Source: Anaerolineales bacterium
GTDB lineage: Bacteria; Chloroflexota; Anaerolineae; 4572-78; J111
Direction of reading: 5' to 3'
Assembly: GCA_012032575.1 (NCBI GenBank)
Contig: JAAUSP010000031.1
Location: 1 to 25,274, forward strand
Length of the DNA: 25,274 nt
The notes beneath the pieces are model-generated. The model did not search any database and was not told where the DNA came from. It saw only the letters and a list, made by a program, of their open reading frames with translations. This document shows positions 8,018-16,122 of this stretch, in pieces. The position numbers and the translations under genes are program-made. Numbering within the stretch: position 1 is the stretch's first letter; each line of letters starts with the position of its first letter.

Positions 8018-10146
8018 TCAAGCAGGTAAGGCATAAAGGTGGTGATCGGTTGAACCAATATAAACAATACCATCATACACCAGAGGTGAAGAGGGGATAG
8101 GTCCACCCGTTTTGAACCTCCAGCGCACCTTTCGATCCCGGCGATTAATGCTTACAAGCTCACCGCCCATTGTTCCAAAGTAAACCGCTTCATCGGTTAC
8201 GGCCGGAGTAGAAACCACCGGCGAACCGGCATTGAACTTCCACTGCACCCGACCATTTCTTAAGTCAATGGCGTAGACATATTTATCGGTCGAGCCAATG
8301 TAGGCGATTTCATCAAAAATTATGGGGCTGGAAATAACCGCCTGACTCGTTCTGACCTGCCAGATGGAGTAGCCTGTTTTGGCATCGAGGCCATACACAT
8401 TCCAGTCTTGTGAGCCGACGACAATAATTTCTTTAAACAAAGCCGGACTGGAAGTGATATTCCGGTTCGATCTGAACTTCCAGCGATGCGCTCCCGACGA
8501 CAGGTCAACCGCATAAACATAGCCATCCTCGGAGCCCACGTAAACCAGTTCATCTCCCAGGGTTGGACTGGAACGGATAGGTCCCATTGCCTCAAACCGC
8601 CAGATAACCCGGCCAGTTTGAGCATTGACGGCATACAGGCGGTGGTCGTCAGAACCGAAAAAGGCGTGTTCAAATTCCACCCGGGCCGACGAGCGAATTC
8701 GCCCTCGGTGGGGCAGGTCCAGATAAGCCGGCCGCCCGTAGAAACAGCATAGGCCACTCTGTCTTCAGAGCCGACAATCACCCGGTCATTGTAAACAAAA
8801 GGTTTGGCGGCAATACCGCCCTCGGTGGGGTACTTCCACTTAAACTGGCCGCTCTTCAAATCCAGGGCATAAATATTATTGTCATAAACACCAATGTAGA
8901 GCGTTGCCTTATCGGCCACCGGCGACGAGCGAATCTCGTCTTCGCACTTAAATTTCCAGATAGGCAAGATTGAATCGCTCAGTTCCCCATCTTGCTCGCC
9001 CGTCAAAATACCCGGCATAGGCGGTTGGGGATAACCGGGCGGGTATTGGGGCGGGTAGGCCGGATATTGGGCCGGGTACGGCGGCGGTGGGTACTGCGGA
9101 TACTGCACTTGCGGAGGGGGCTGAACCGGCTGATATTGCGGCGGCATCTGCGGCTGACTGCTCAGAATTGTGGTGCCCCTGACAGCAGGGGCATCGGGTG
9201 GCAAAACCTGGGTTGAGGCGCTGGGGTTAGGGGCAAGGAGCGATTTATCCTTTTTCAAGGCAGCCATCAGGGCATCCTTAAGAACCTGGGCCGACTGATA
9301 GCGCTTCTCCAGGTCATATTCCAGCGCTTTCATAATAACCACGTTGGTTTCTTCCGACAGAGACGGGTTTAACAAGCGCACCGGTTCTTCGTGGAAGGTA
9401 AAAGGCGGTTCAAGGCGAGGGTCTCGTTTGGTTAGCAGGTGGTGCAGGGTGGCCCCCAAAGCATAAATATCGCCACGCGGACTGGCCACACCCCGGTACT
9501 GCTCCGGCGGAGAGTAACCTTCGGTCCCAATCATGGTTCCTTTCTTCTGGGTGGCCTCCACCGCTTTGGCAATCCCAAAGTCAATCAGGGCAATTTTGTT
9601 GCTGTTTTTGCGCAGCATTACATTGGAGGGTTTCAAGTCTCTAAAAATAATGGGTGGGGATTGGTTATGCAAATAAACCAGCACGTCACAAACCTGAACA
9701 GCCCAATCTAAAACGGTATCCTCTTTGAGCATCCCCTGGGTATGTTCGAGCACGTTTTCCAGGTCTTCGCCTTCAACATAATCCATGACGAGGTAGTAAC
9801 GAACCGACTCGGTGAAAAAATCGGAAACTTTGGGAATGCCGGGATGATCGAGTTGCACCAGCAGATTGGCTTCGCGTTCAAAGCTTTCCCGGGTTAAATT
9901 GCGCAGTTGAGGATCGGGGGCCGAACTAAACATCTCTTTGATGGCACATTTGCGCACCACCGAGAAGCGCAGGTCACGCGCCAGGTAAACAGCGCCCATT
10001 CCGCCTTCACCCAAGACCTGGAGAATTTCGTAACGCTTTTGCAGGACAGCTCCCCGGGGCAATTTATTTTCATCGTAGTCGTTGTTTACAGTTTGAGGTT
10101 TTTTGGGGGGGTCGGGACTTTCTAAATGCTGCGTTTCAAATATCAC
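8018..10146 (-). CDS. AfsK-like Ser/Thr kinase with PQQ-type beta-propeller (frame broken near 8695)
   Basis: The kinase domain (about 39-300) has GEGGMG (46-51), the ATP lysine in AIKEM (K70), FRDLKPSN (168-175, Phe in place of the usual His), DFG (189-191) and SPPE (212-215). A Pro/Tyr/Gln-rich linker (about 335-390) leads to eight propeller repeats of the form SSP, then YVGS..DGYVYAVD..SG..RWKF. No membrane segment separates the two halves, so it resembles soluble AfsK more than transmembrane PknD. The frame breaks near 8695; one added C restores the RSS motif and gives 710 codons. I place the start at a GTG (10146), with AGGAG 6 nt upstream, rather than the TTG at 10170. It is the first gene of the island. 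Confidence 0.9.
9025..9165. repeat. Low-complexity Pro/Tyr/Gln linker repeat
   Basis: Inside the kinase gene, short imperfect tandem units coding PPQYPP, PAQYPA and PQYPPP make a proline-rich linker between the kinase domain and the propeller. The DNA shows repeated GGCGGGTA and GGATATTGGG-like words. Such tracts vary easily in length between strains. Confidence 0.6.
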
Positions 10147-10187
10147 CGTTTTCTCCTGTTGGCGCGCCAAAAACGCTCATTCCCTTA

Positions 10188-10216
10188 ATTATATCCATTC
10201 ACCCGTTGAAATGCAA
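10188..10216 (-). promoter_or_regulatory. Promoter of the kinase-led island
   Basis: On the minus strand TTGCAT (10216-10211) and a perfect TATAAT (10193-10188) are separated by 17 nt. Transcription would start near 10181, giving a leader of about 35 nt that contains the AGGAG used by the GTG start at 10146. Confidence 0.65.
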
Positions 10217-10291
10217 CCAGATACAAGTACCAAGACATAATTTTACAGAATTTGTTCAGAAATTATACTATATTCCGCTCTCTTACGTCAA

Positions 10292-10318
10292 CCACAAGTA
10301 ATAATTTCCCTCTTGTGG
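10292..10318. promoter_or_regulatory. Inverted repeat, possible operator
   Basis: CCACAAG (10292-10298) and CTTGTGG (10312-10318) are perfect inverted half-sites 13 nt apart. The right half covers the -35 hexamer of the receiver-gene promoter, a position suited to a dimeric regulator. Confidence 0.35.
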
Positions 10319-10340
10319 GTTTATCTTTTAATGCTATAAT
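10313..10340 (+). promoter_or_regulatory. Promoter of the receiver gene
   Basis: TTGTGG (10313-10318) and a perfect TATAAT (10335-10340) are separated by 16 nt, about 55 nt before the receiver ATG. The -35 match is partial. Confidence 0.55.
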
Positions 10341-10394
10341 CAAACTATTGTAAATAGTGATTCTTTAGTGTTTTGAGCGGAGCACTCATTCAAG

Positions 10395-10757
10395 ATGAAA
10401 ACAATTCTGTGTGTGGACGATGAACCAACCCAATTGATGCTTTTGCGCCTGGCTCTGACTCGTGCCGGCTTTCGGGTACTGGAAGCAACTGATGGTCAAA
10501 AAGGGGTTGAAATGAGTACGGAACACCAGCCGGCGCTGATTATTATGGATTTGATGATGCCGGGCATGGATGGCGCTACTGCCATTTGGCATTTGAAGCA
10601 AAATCAGGTCACCCAGCATATTCCAATTTTGGTTTTATCAGCCTACGTCAAAGGAGATCAAGCCAAACGTGCCTTGGAGGCCGGTGCAGCCGAACTTGTC
10701 TCAAAAAGTTTGATCTTAACCGATTTGATTGAGAAAGTAAAGAACTATACTCAATAA
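10395..10757 (+). CDS. Single-domain response regulator (CheY-like receiver)
   Basis: The 120-residue protein is one receiver domain with no output domain. The acidic pair D8/D9, the phosphoacceptor D52 in MDLMMPGMDG, the switch serine S82 in LSAY and the lysine K104 are all in place, so it should accept phosphate from a histidine kinase. The proline after the lysine is missing (SKSL instead of the common TKP), a minor variation. It has its own promoter and a strong terminator, so it is a monocistronic unit divergent from the Ser/Thr kinase island. No histidine kinase is adjacent; the nearest is at 20419. Its partner cannot be assigned. Confidence 0.92.
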   Translation: MKTILCVDDEPTQLMLLRLALTRAGFRVLEATDGQKGVEMSTEHQPALIIMDLMMPGMDGATAIWHLKQNQVTQHIPILVLSAYVKGDQAKRALEAGAAELVSKSLILTDLIEKVKNYTQ

Positions 10758-10801
10758 TCTACTTTTGTTACCCCCCCATTAAATTAAGCCTCCGGTCCGT
10801 A

Positions 10802-10845
10802 AGAGTCCTGCCAGCTTTGTTTTTGAGTGGCGCAGGACTCTTTTT
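10802..10845 (+). terminator. Rho-independent terminator of the receiver gene
   Basis: AGAGTCCTGC (10802-10811) pairs perfectly with GCAGGACTCT (10832-10841), and TTTTT follows to 10845. It isolates the receiver gene from ppk. Confidence 0.85.
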
Positions 10846-10951
10846 CTCCCTCCTTCTGACTGGCATTTTTATTTTTGACTCCTTAGCCTATCTAGCGTAC
10901 TATGCGGGTATTCCATCTCAAAGCTGAATTAAGCAGGTATTGGAGGCACCC

Positions 10952-13117
10952 ATGGATGAAATCATCGCTGTCGAATTTGTTCCTACCGCAATAACGGCCA
11001 TTGAAACCCCCTCTGAAAATTTGATCCCGCTTGACCCAAAAACTCCAGCTTATGATTTACACGCCCCAGCGGTTTACATTAACCGCGAATTGAGCCTGCT
11101 GGAATTTAACCAGCGTGTGCTGGCCGAAGCCCAGGATGAGAATAATCCTCTCCTCGAACGAGCAAAATTTCTGGCGATTTACAGCTCTAATATGGATGAG
11201 TTTTTTATGGTCCGGGTTGCCGGCCTGATGCAGCAGGTAGCCGCCAATATCACCGACGTACCGGCCGATGGCATGACTCCCAGGGAACAACTCATTGCTA
11301 TTCGCAAAAGGGTGCGAGCCAATTTGAAAGTAGCCCATCGCTGCTACCGCAATATCCGCTCCAAATTAGCCGAAGCCGGAATATTTATTCACACCTACAG
11401 CAAACTGGCCAAAACCCAGCAACAGGGCATTAATGAATATTTCAAAAATGAGATATTTCCGGTTTTAACTCCCCTGGCCTTTGACCCTGGCCGGCCCTTT
11501 CCTCATATCTCCAGCCGCAGTCTCAATCTGGCGGTGCTGGTTCGCAACCCAGACACGGGAGCCGAATACTTTGCCCGGATAAAAGTGCCCAATACCCTGC
11601 CGCGACTGGTTCCGGTAAAACGGCTTCGGGGCGACACGCCGCGGACCCATCACTTTGTCTGGCTTGAAGATTTGATTGCCCACAATCTGTCCCACCTTTT
11701 TCCCGGCCACGACACTATCGAATATCATCAATTCCGGATTACCCGCAACGCCGATATGGAAATTGAAGGCAACGAAGCCGACGATCTGCTGGAAGCGATC
11801 GAAGCCACAGTGCGCCGCCGCCGCTTTGGTTTTGTGGTGCGCTTTACCATTGCCGCCGATATGCCCAAACACATTCGCGATCTGCTGGCCAAAAACCTGA
11901 ATGTGGGGCCTGAAGATACCTATGAAAGCAAAGGTCCATTGGGGTTAAGCGGCCTGATGAGCCTGACCAAAATTGACCGGCCCGATTTAAAAGATCCACC
12001 CTACACCCCGATTATACCCTCCCGGCTGCGCCAACTTGAGAACCGCTCAGAAATCTTCCGGGTCATCCGCGAAGGCGATATCCTGCTTCATCACCCCTAC
12101 GATTCGTTTGTGCCCGTGATTGATTTTTTGCGGACCGCAGCCCGTGACCCCAAAGTGGTCGCGATCAAACAAACCCTTTACCGGGCCGGCTCTAACTCAC
12201 CCGTAGTGGATGCTCTGCTCGAAGCGACCGAATACGGCAAGCAAGTTTCAGCCCTGGTGGAGTTGAAAGCCCGCTTTGACGAGGAAAGCAACATTGGCTG
12301 GGCCAAAACGCTGGAACGGGTGGGCGTCCATGTGGTTTATGGCTTTATGAGCCTCAAAACCCACACCAAAATTTGCCTGGTCGTCCGCCGCGAAAGCGGT
12401 GGAATTCGCCGTTATGTCCATCTCTCCACCGGTAACTACAACGCCATCACCGCCAACATTTACACCGACCTCGGCTTTTTTACCTGCAAACCAGAGTTTG
12501 GCGCGGATGCATCTGATTTGTTCAATGCCCTGACCGGCTATTCCAATAAAGAAGATTACCAGAAGTTTCTGGTAGCCCCCTTTAATTTGCGCAAACGATT
12601 TGCGGCCTTGATTGAGCGAGAAATCAAATGGGCGCAAAAAGGCGCACCGGCCCGGCTTATCTTTAAAATGAACTCATTGATTGATCCGCCCTTTATTCGC
12701 CAGCTTTATCGGGCCTCTATGGCCGGGGTTAAGGTTGAGCTGCTGGCGCGGGGTATTTGCGGTTTGCGTCCCGGCATTCCCAACCTCAGCGAGAACATCC
12801 GCGTTACCAGCATCGTGGGCCGTTTTTTGGAACACTCCCGGATTTACTATTTCCACAACGGGGGCAACCCCGACATCTATCTTGGCTCCGCCGACCTCAT
12901 GCCCCGTAACCTCGATCGGCGCATCGAAACCTTATTTCCGATTGAAGACCCCACCCTCAAACAAGAGTTGATTGATATTCTCGATATCCACCTGGCCGAT
13001 AATGTCAATGCCCGCCTGCTGCAAGCCGATGGCAGCTATGTGCAGCTTTCTCCGGCCAACCCGGAAAGCGCCCGCGATAGTCAAGTGGAATTTATGACCA
13101 GAGCTAAAAGCAGGTAG
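10952..13117 (+). CDS. ppk1: Polyphosphate kinase 1
   Basis: PPK1 polymerises the gamma-phosphate of ATP into polyphosphate and can run in reverse. The predicted 721 residues show the N-domain NRELSLLEFNQRVL, SSNMDEFFMVRVAGL, the FPHISSRSLNLAV region, and both phospholipase-D-like catalytic domains. The autophosphorylated histidine is H471 in KTHTK, and the second conserved histidine is H628 in LEHSRIYYF. Other signatures are KQTLYRAGS, ALVELKARFDEESNIGWA and HLSTGNYN. The ATG at 10952 is chosen because GGAGG lies 5 nt before it; a TTG four codons earlier is less likely. The stop codon overlaps the start of a palindromic element, and glucokinase follows about 90 nt later. Confidence 0.96.
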   Translation: MDEIIAVEFVPTAITAIETPSENLIPLDPKTPAYDLHAPAVYINRELSLLEFNQRVLAEAQDENNPLLERAKFLAIYSSNMDEFFMVRVAGLMQQVAANITDVPADGMTPREQLIAIRKRVRANLKVAHRCYRNIRSKLAEAGIFIHTYSKLAKTQQQGINEYFKNEIFPVLTPLAFDPGRPFPHISSRSLNLAVLVRNPDTGAEYFARIKVPNTLPRLVPVKRLRGDTPRTHHFVWLEDLIAHNLSHLFPGHDTIEYHQFRITRNADMEIEGNEADDLLEAIEATVRRRRFGFVVRFTIAADMPKHIRDLLAKNLNVGPEDTYESKGPLGLSGLMSLTKIDRPDLKDPPYTPIIPSRLRQLENRSEIFRVIREGDILLHHPYDSFVPVIDFLRTAARDPKVVAIKQTLYRAGSNSPVVDALLEATEYGKQVSALVELKARFDEESNIGWAKTLERVGVHVVYGFMSLKTHTKICLVVRRESGGIRRYVHLSTGNYNAITANIYTDLGFFTCKPEFGADASDLFNALTGYSNKEDYQKFLVAPFNLRKRFAALIEREIKWAQKGAPARLIFKMNSLIDPPFIRQLYRASMAGVKVELLARGICGLRPGIPNLSENIRVTSIVGRFLEHSRIYYFHNGGNPDIYLGSADLMPRNLDRRIETLFPIEDPTLKQELIDILDIHLADNVNARLLQADGSYVQLSPANPESARDSQVEFMTRAKSR

Positions 13118-13184
13118 TAACAAGTAGCAGGTAGCAGGGTAGCATTAAAAATTTTGCTGCCCTGCTACTTTGTTACCTTGCTAC
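13114..13184. repeat. Palindromic 7-mer element between ppk1 and glk
   Basis: Left units GTAACAA (13117-13123), GTAGCAG, GTAGCAG and GGTAGCA face right units TGCTGCC, CTGCTAC, TTGTTAC (13170-13176) and CTTGCTAC. The inner arms 13131-13144 and 13155-13168 pair at 13 of 14 positions, and GTAACAA pairs perfectly with TTGTTAC. The ppk1 TAG stop (13115-13117) is part of the first unit. An AAAAATTTT lies in the loop. It may end ppk1 transcription, though no T-run follows the stem. Confidence 0.6.
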
Positions 13185-13206
13185 ATTACTAAAGAAGGAA
13201 GACCGT

Positions 13207-14208
13207 ATGTTACTCGCCGGAGATATTGGCGGCACCAAAACTCACCTGGCCCTTTACTCCCTGGCTGCGACGCCAACACAGCAGCAAGACGCTATTTTCA
13301 AAAGCGCCGATTACCCCAGCCTGGAAGCTATTGTCCAGGAATTTCTGGCCCAAACAGGCGCGGCGGTTAGCCAGGCTGCCTTTGGCGTGGCTGGCCCCGT
13401 GGTCAACGGCGAGTCGAAGATCACCAACTTGCCCTGGCACATTACCGAAAACAACCTTTGCCAGACGCTTCAGCTCTCGCCGGGCGCAGTCAAACTGTTG
13501 AATGATTTGGAGTCCATCGCCTACGCCGTACCTCACCTGCCGGCCAGCGATTTGGCCCCTCTCAACGGTGACCAGTTGGACCCCAACCTGGGCGGCCACA
13601 AAGCTGTTATCGCCCCCGGCACCGGCCTCGGCGAGGCGATTCTTTTTAATCATAACGGCCAGTATCATGTCATGCCCTCCGAGGGTGGTCACACCGATTT
13701 TGGCCCGGCCAACGCCGTGCAAATCGGTTTGCTGCGCTATCTGCTCGACCGCTTCAACCATGTTAGTTATGAACGGGTTTGCTCTGGAGGGCTGGGAATT
13801 CCCAACATTTACGCCTATTTCAAAGCGACCCGCCCCAACGAAGAAACACCTGCCGTGGCGGCGGCCCTGGCTCAAAGTTCCGATCCTACCCCGGTGATTA
13901 TTCAAGCCGGTCTGACCAATGAATGTGAACTGTGCCGGGCGACCCTCAATACCTTTGTGTCTATCCTCGGCGCAGAGGCCGGTAATCTGGCCCTGAAAGT
14001 TATGGCGACCGGCGGAATTTACCTGGGCGGCGGCATCCCCCGCAAAATCCTCCCCAAGCTGCGAGATGGCACTTTTATGGCTGCTTTTGTTAATAAAGGC
14101 CGCTTTGCCGGCTTGCTCTCCCACATCCCGGTTTACATTATCCTGCATGAGAATCCGGGACTGCTGGGGGCGGCTTATTATGGTCTCACCCTTGAAGGAA
14201 AACAATAG
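13207..14208 (+). CDS. glk: Glucokinase, Glk family
   Basis: The 333-residue protein has the actin-fold sugar-kinase signatures of the E. coli-type glucokinase family: DIGGTKT (6-12) for phosphate binding, AGPVVNG, LLNDLES with the catalytic D100 (the same number as in E. coli Glk), APGTGLGEA (136-144) and SEGGHTDF (158-165), which contacts glucose. It phosphorylates glucose to glucose 6-phosphate in the cytoplasm. Length and motif spacing are normal. AAGGA lies 7 nt before the ATG. It follows ppk1 in the same direction. Family members use ATP; polyphosphate use is suggested only by context and is not supported by any motif I can see. Confidence 0.9.
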   Translation: MLLAGDIGGTKTHLALYSLAATPTQQQDAIFKSADYPSLEAIVQEFLAQTGAAVSQAAFGVAGPVVNGESKITNLPWHITENNLCQTLQLSPGAVKLLNDLESIAYAVPHLPASDLAPLNGDQLDPNLGGHKAVIAPGTGLGEAILFNHNGQYHVMPSEGGHTDFGPANAVQIGLLRYLLDRFNHVSYERVCSGGLGIPNIYAYFKATRPNEETPAVAAALAQSSDPTPVIIQAGLTNECELCRATLNTFVSILGAEAGNLALKVMATGGIYLGGGIPRKILPKLRDGTFMAAFVNKGRFAGLLSHIPVYIILHENPGLLGAAYYGLTLEGKQ

Positions 14209-14261
14209 CCAGTGGTTGGTAATCAGACGTCAATCATCAGCTAACTGGTCACTGATTACTG
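14209..14261. repeat. Palindromic 7-mer element after glk
   Basis: GTAATCAG (14219-14226) and CTGATTAC (14252-14259) pair perfectly. CCAGT (14209-14213) can pair with ACTGG (14244-14248). On the minus strand the right part reads as CAGTAAT, CAGTGAC, CAGTTAG, a tandem of related 7-mers. The element begins immediately after the glk stop (14206-14208). Confidence 0.5.
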
Positions 14262-14353
14262 TCTCCTTAAGGTACTCACGAATGATACGTCACCCCTAAG
14301 GAAAACCTTTGCCCGATATGTGACACTTACTTTAAAGGAGTCTCTTTTACTTC

Positions 14354-15623
14354 ATGACTAAACCCACCCTCGATCTCTCCCCCTTGCGCGCCCAGTTTCC
14401 CGCCCTCCAGGAAACCGACGCCCTCGCCGGCCTTATGTTTTTTTGATGGGCCGGGCGGCACCCAGGTCCCCCAGACCGTTCTGGATAGTATGACCGGCTA
14501 TATGACCCGGGCCAACGCCAACAAGGGCGGTCAATTTATAACCAGCCAGCGCAGCGACGAAATTATTACCGAAGCCCGCCAGGCCATGGCCGACTTTCTC
14601 AACGCGCCCTCGCCCCAGGAAATCGTTTTTGGGACCAATATGACTACCCTCACCTACAACCTCAGCCGGTCCATTGGCCGGACCCTCCGCCCCGGCGACG
14701 AAATCGTCGTGACCCGCCTGGACCACGATGCCAACATCTCGCCCTGGCTGGCGCTGGAAGAACAGGGGGCTGTCGTCAAATGGGCCGATTTTGATGTCGA
14801 AGATTGCCGGCTCAATCTCGAACACCTGGCCTCGCTCATCAATCCCAAAACCAAACTGGTAGCAGCGGCTTATGCCTCCAACGCAGTTGGCACTATTAAC
14901 CCTATCCCTCAGATTGCCGCGCTGGCGAAGCAGGTGGGAGCATGGCTCTGGGTTGATGCCGTCCACTATGCCCCGCACGGCCCCATGGATGTGCAGGCGT
15001 TGGGCTGCGACTTTTTGGTCTGCTCGGCCTATAAATTTTTTGGGCCGCACATCGGGGTGCTGTGGGGCCGGCTGGAACTGCTGCAAGCGCTGCAACCCTA
15101 CCAGGTGCGCCCGGCCAACCCCAACCCGCCCTACAAATTTGAAACCGGCACCGCCAATCACGAAGGCATTGCCGGTATGCTGGCCGCCGTTAACTACCTG
15201 GCCGAATTGGGCCGGGTTTACGGCCAGCCTTTTGCCGCCGAAACAGCCGCCTACACGGGGCAACGACAGCTCCTCAAGCAAGCTCTGCACGCCATCATGG
15301 CTTACGAGCGCCCGCTTTTAACCTATCTGCTCAAGGAACTCCAAACCATCCCCGGCCTGACAATTTATGGAGTCACGGAGCCAACGCTGCTGTCAGAGCG
15401 CTGCCCGACCGTGGCTTTTACTAAAGCCGGGTACACCCCGCGCCAGGTTGCAACTCATCTGGGCCAGCAGGGTATCTTTGTTTGGGATGGCAACTATCTG
15501 GCCCTCAGCGTCACCGACCGCCTGGGGCTGGAAGGATCGGGCGGAATGGTTCGGGTGGGCCTGGTGCATTACAATACGCTGGCCGAGGTTGACCGGCTGC
15601 TGGCGGCGCTGCGGGAGTTGTAA
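14354..15623 (+). CDS. Class V aminotransferase, VC1184-type cysteine-desulfurase-like (frame broken at 14438-14444)
   Basis: This fold-type I PLP enzyme carries FFDGPGGTQVP at its N-terminus, a His-Asp pair in LDHDAN, the PLP aspartate in VDAVHYAPHG (about D201) and the Schiff-base lysine in SAYKFFGPH (about K227). These fit the VC1184 subfamily of class V aminotransferases, related to cysteine desulfurases but of unknown substrate. An ATG at 14354 opens a 30-codon frame that stops in a run of seven T. With six T, the frame joins FFDGPGG and the gene is 423 codons (422 aa). I read this as one inserted T in the consensus. A GGAG lies 13 nt before the ATG, rather far. A small membrane-protein gene follows 1 nt after the stop. 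Confidence 0.85.
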
Positions 15624-15624
15624 A

Positions 15625-16002
15625 ATGGATTTGGCGACAATTATCTGGCTGCACGATCGAGTGGGAAACGCTGCCCCCCTGTTTATGGTACTGGTGAGCG
15701 CCATCAGTTTTATCAACTACTTTCGGGGGCTGGGGGTGGACGGCAACGTCATCGGCGCGGTGATTGTGGGCGAAATTATGATGTTAGCCCAGGCAACCCT
15801 GGGCATTATGTTGCTGGTTATTGGCTTTTGGCCCGGCGGTTGGGGCATTCACTTTTTGTACGGCAGCCTGAGCGTGCTCTTCTTTCCAGCGCTGTGGGCT
15901 TATACCCGCGGCGCCACCGACCGTCGCGCCTCGCTCACCTGGGCTGTCGGCGGCCTGTTTATGATGGGCCTGACTCTGCGAGCCATTGGTACTGCCGGGT
16001 GA
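15625..16002 (+). CDS. Small four-helix membrane protein
   Basis: The 125-residue protein is very hydrophobic, with segments at about 16-33, 41-66, 74-93 and 103-121 and short charged turns such as YTRGATDRR. It starts one base after the aminotransferase stop, so it is probably translated by coupling. I do not recognise a family or any catalytic motif. The second segment has a glutamate (VGEIMMLAQ) inside the membrane. Linkage to the aminotransferase suggests, but does not show, a shared role. Confidence 0.72.
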   Translation: MDLATIIWLHDRVGNAAPLFMVLVSAISFINYFRGLGVDGNVIGAVIVGEIMMLAQATLGIMLLVIGFWPGGWGIHFLYGSLSVLFFPALWAYTRGATDRRASLTWAVGGLFMMGLTLRAIGTAG

Positions 16003-16122
16003 AATTAAAGGCATGGAACCGCTAAAAATAGCGTATCATGGTTCACGAATCACACCCTGTTTTTTCAGTTTCACCTTTTCCATTCTATAATAACTGCGAA
16101 TTTAAGTGCAAGGAAACTTGTA

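Noticed and set aside
5510..10146. Tellurium-resistance or type VI secretion locus
   Set aside because: Kinase, PP2C, FHA and vWA genes occur in both, but no TerD/TerC-like or Tss structural gene is present in the window.
10940..10951. TTG upstream start for ppk1
   Set aside because: The GGAGG lies between it and the ATG at 10952, correctly spaced for the ATG only.
13210..14205. 331-codon open frame antisense to glk
   Set aside because: It mirrors the codon pattern of a well-supported glucokinase, resembles no family and has no ribosome site. The same holds for the antisense frames at 14433-15290, 22063-22716 and 1166-1999.
16022..16038. Terminator after the small membrane-protein gene
   Set aside because: CGCTA-AAAA-TAGCG is only 5 bp and has no T-run directly after it.
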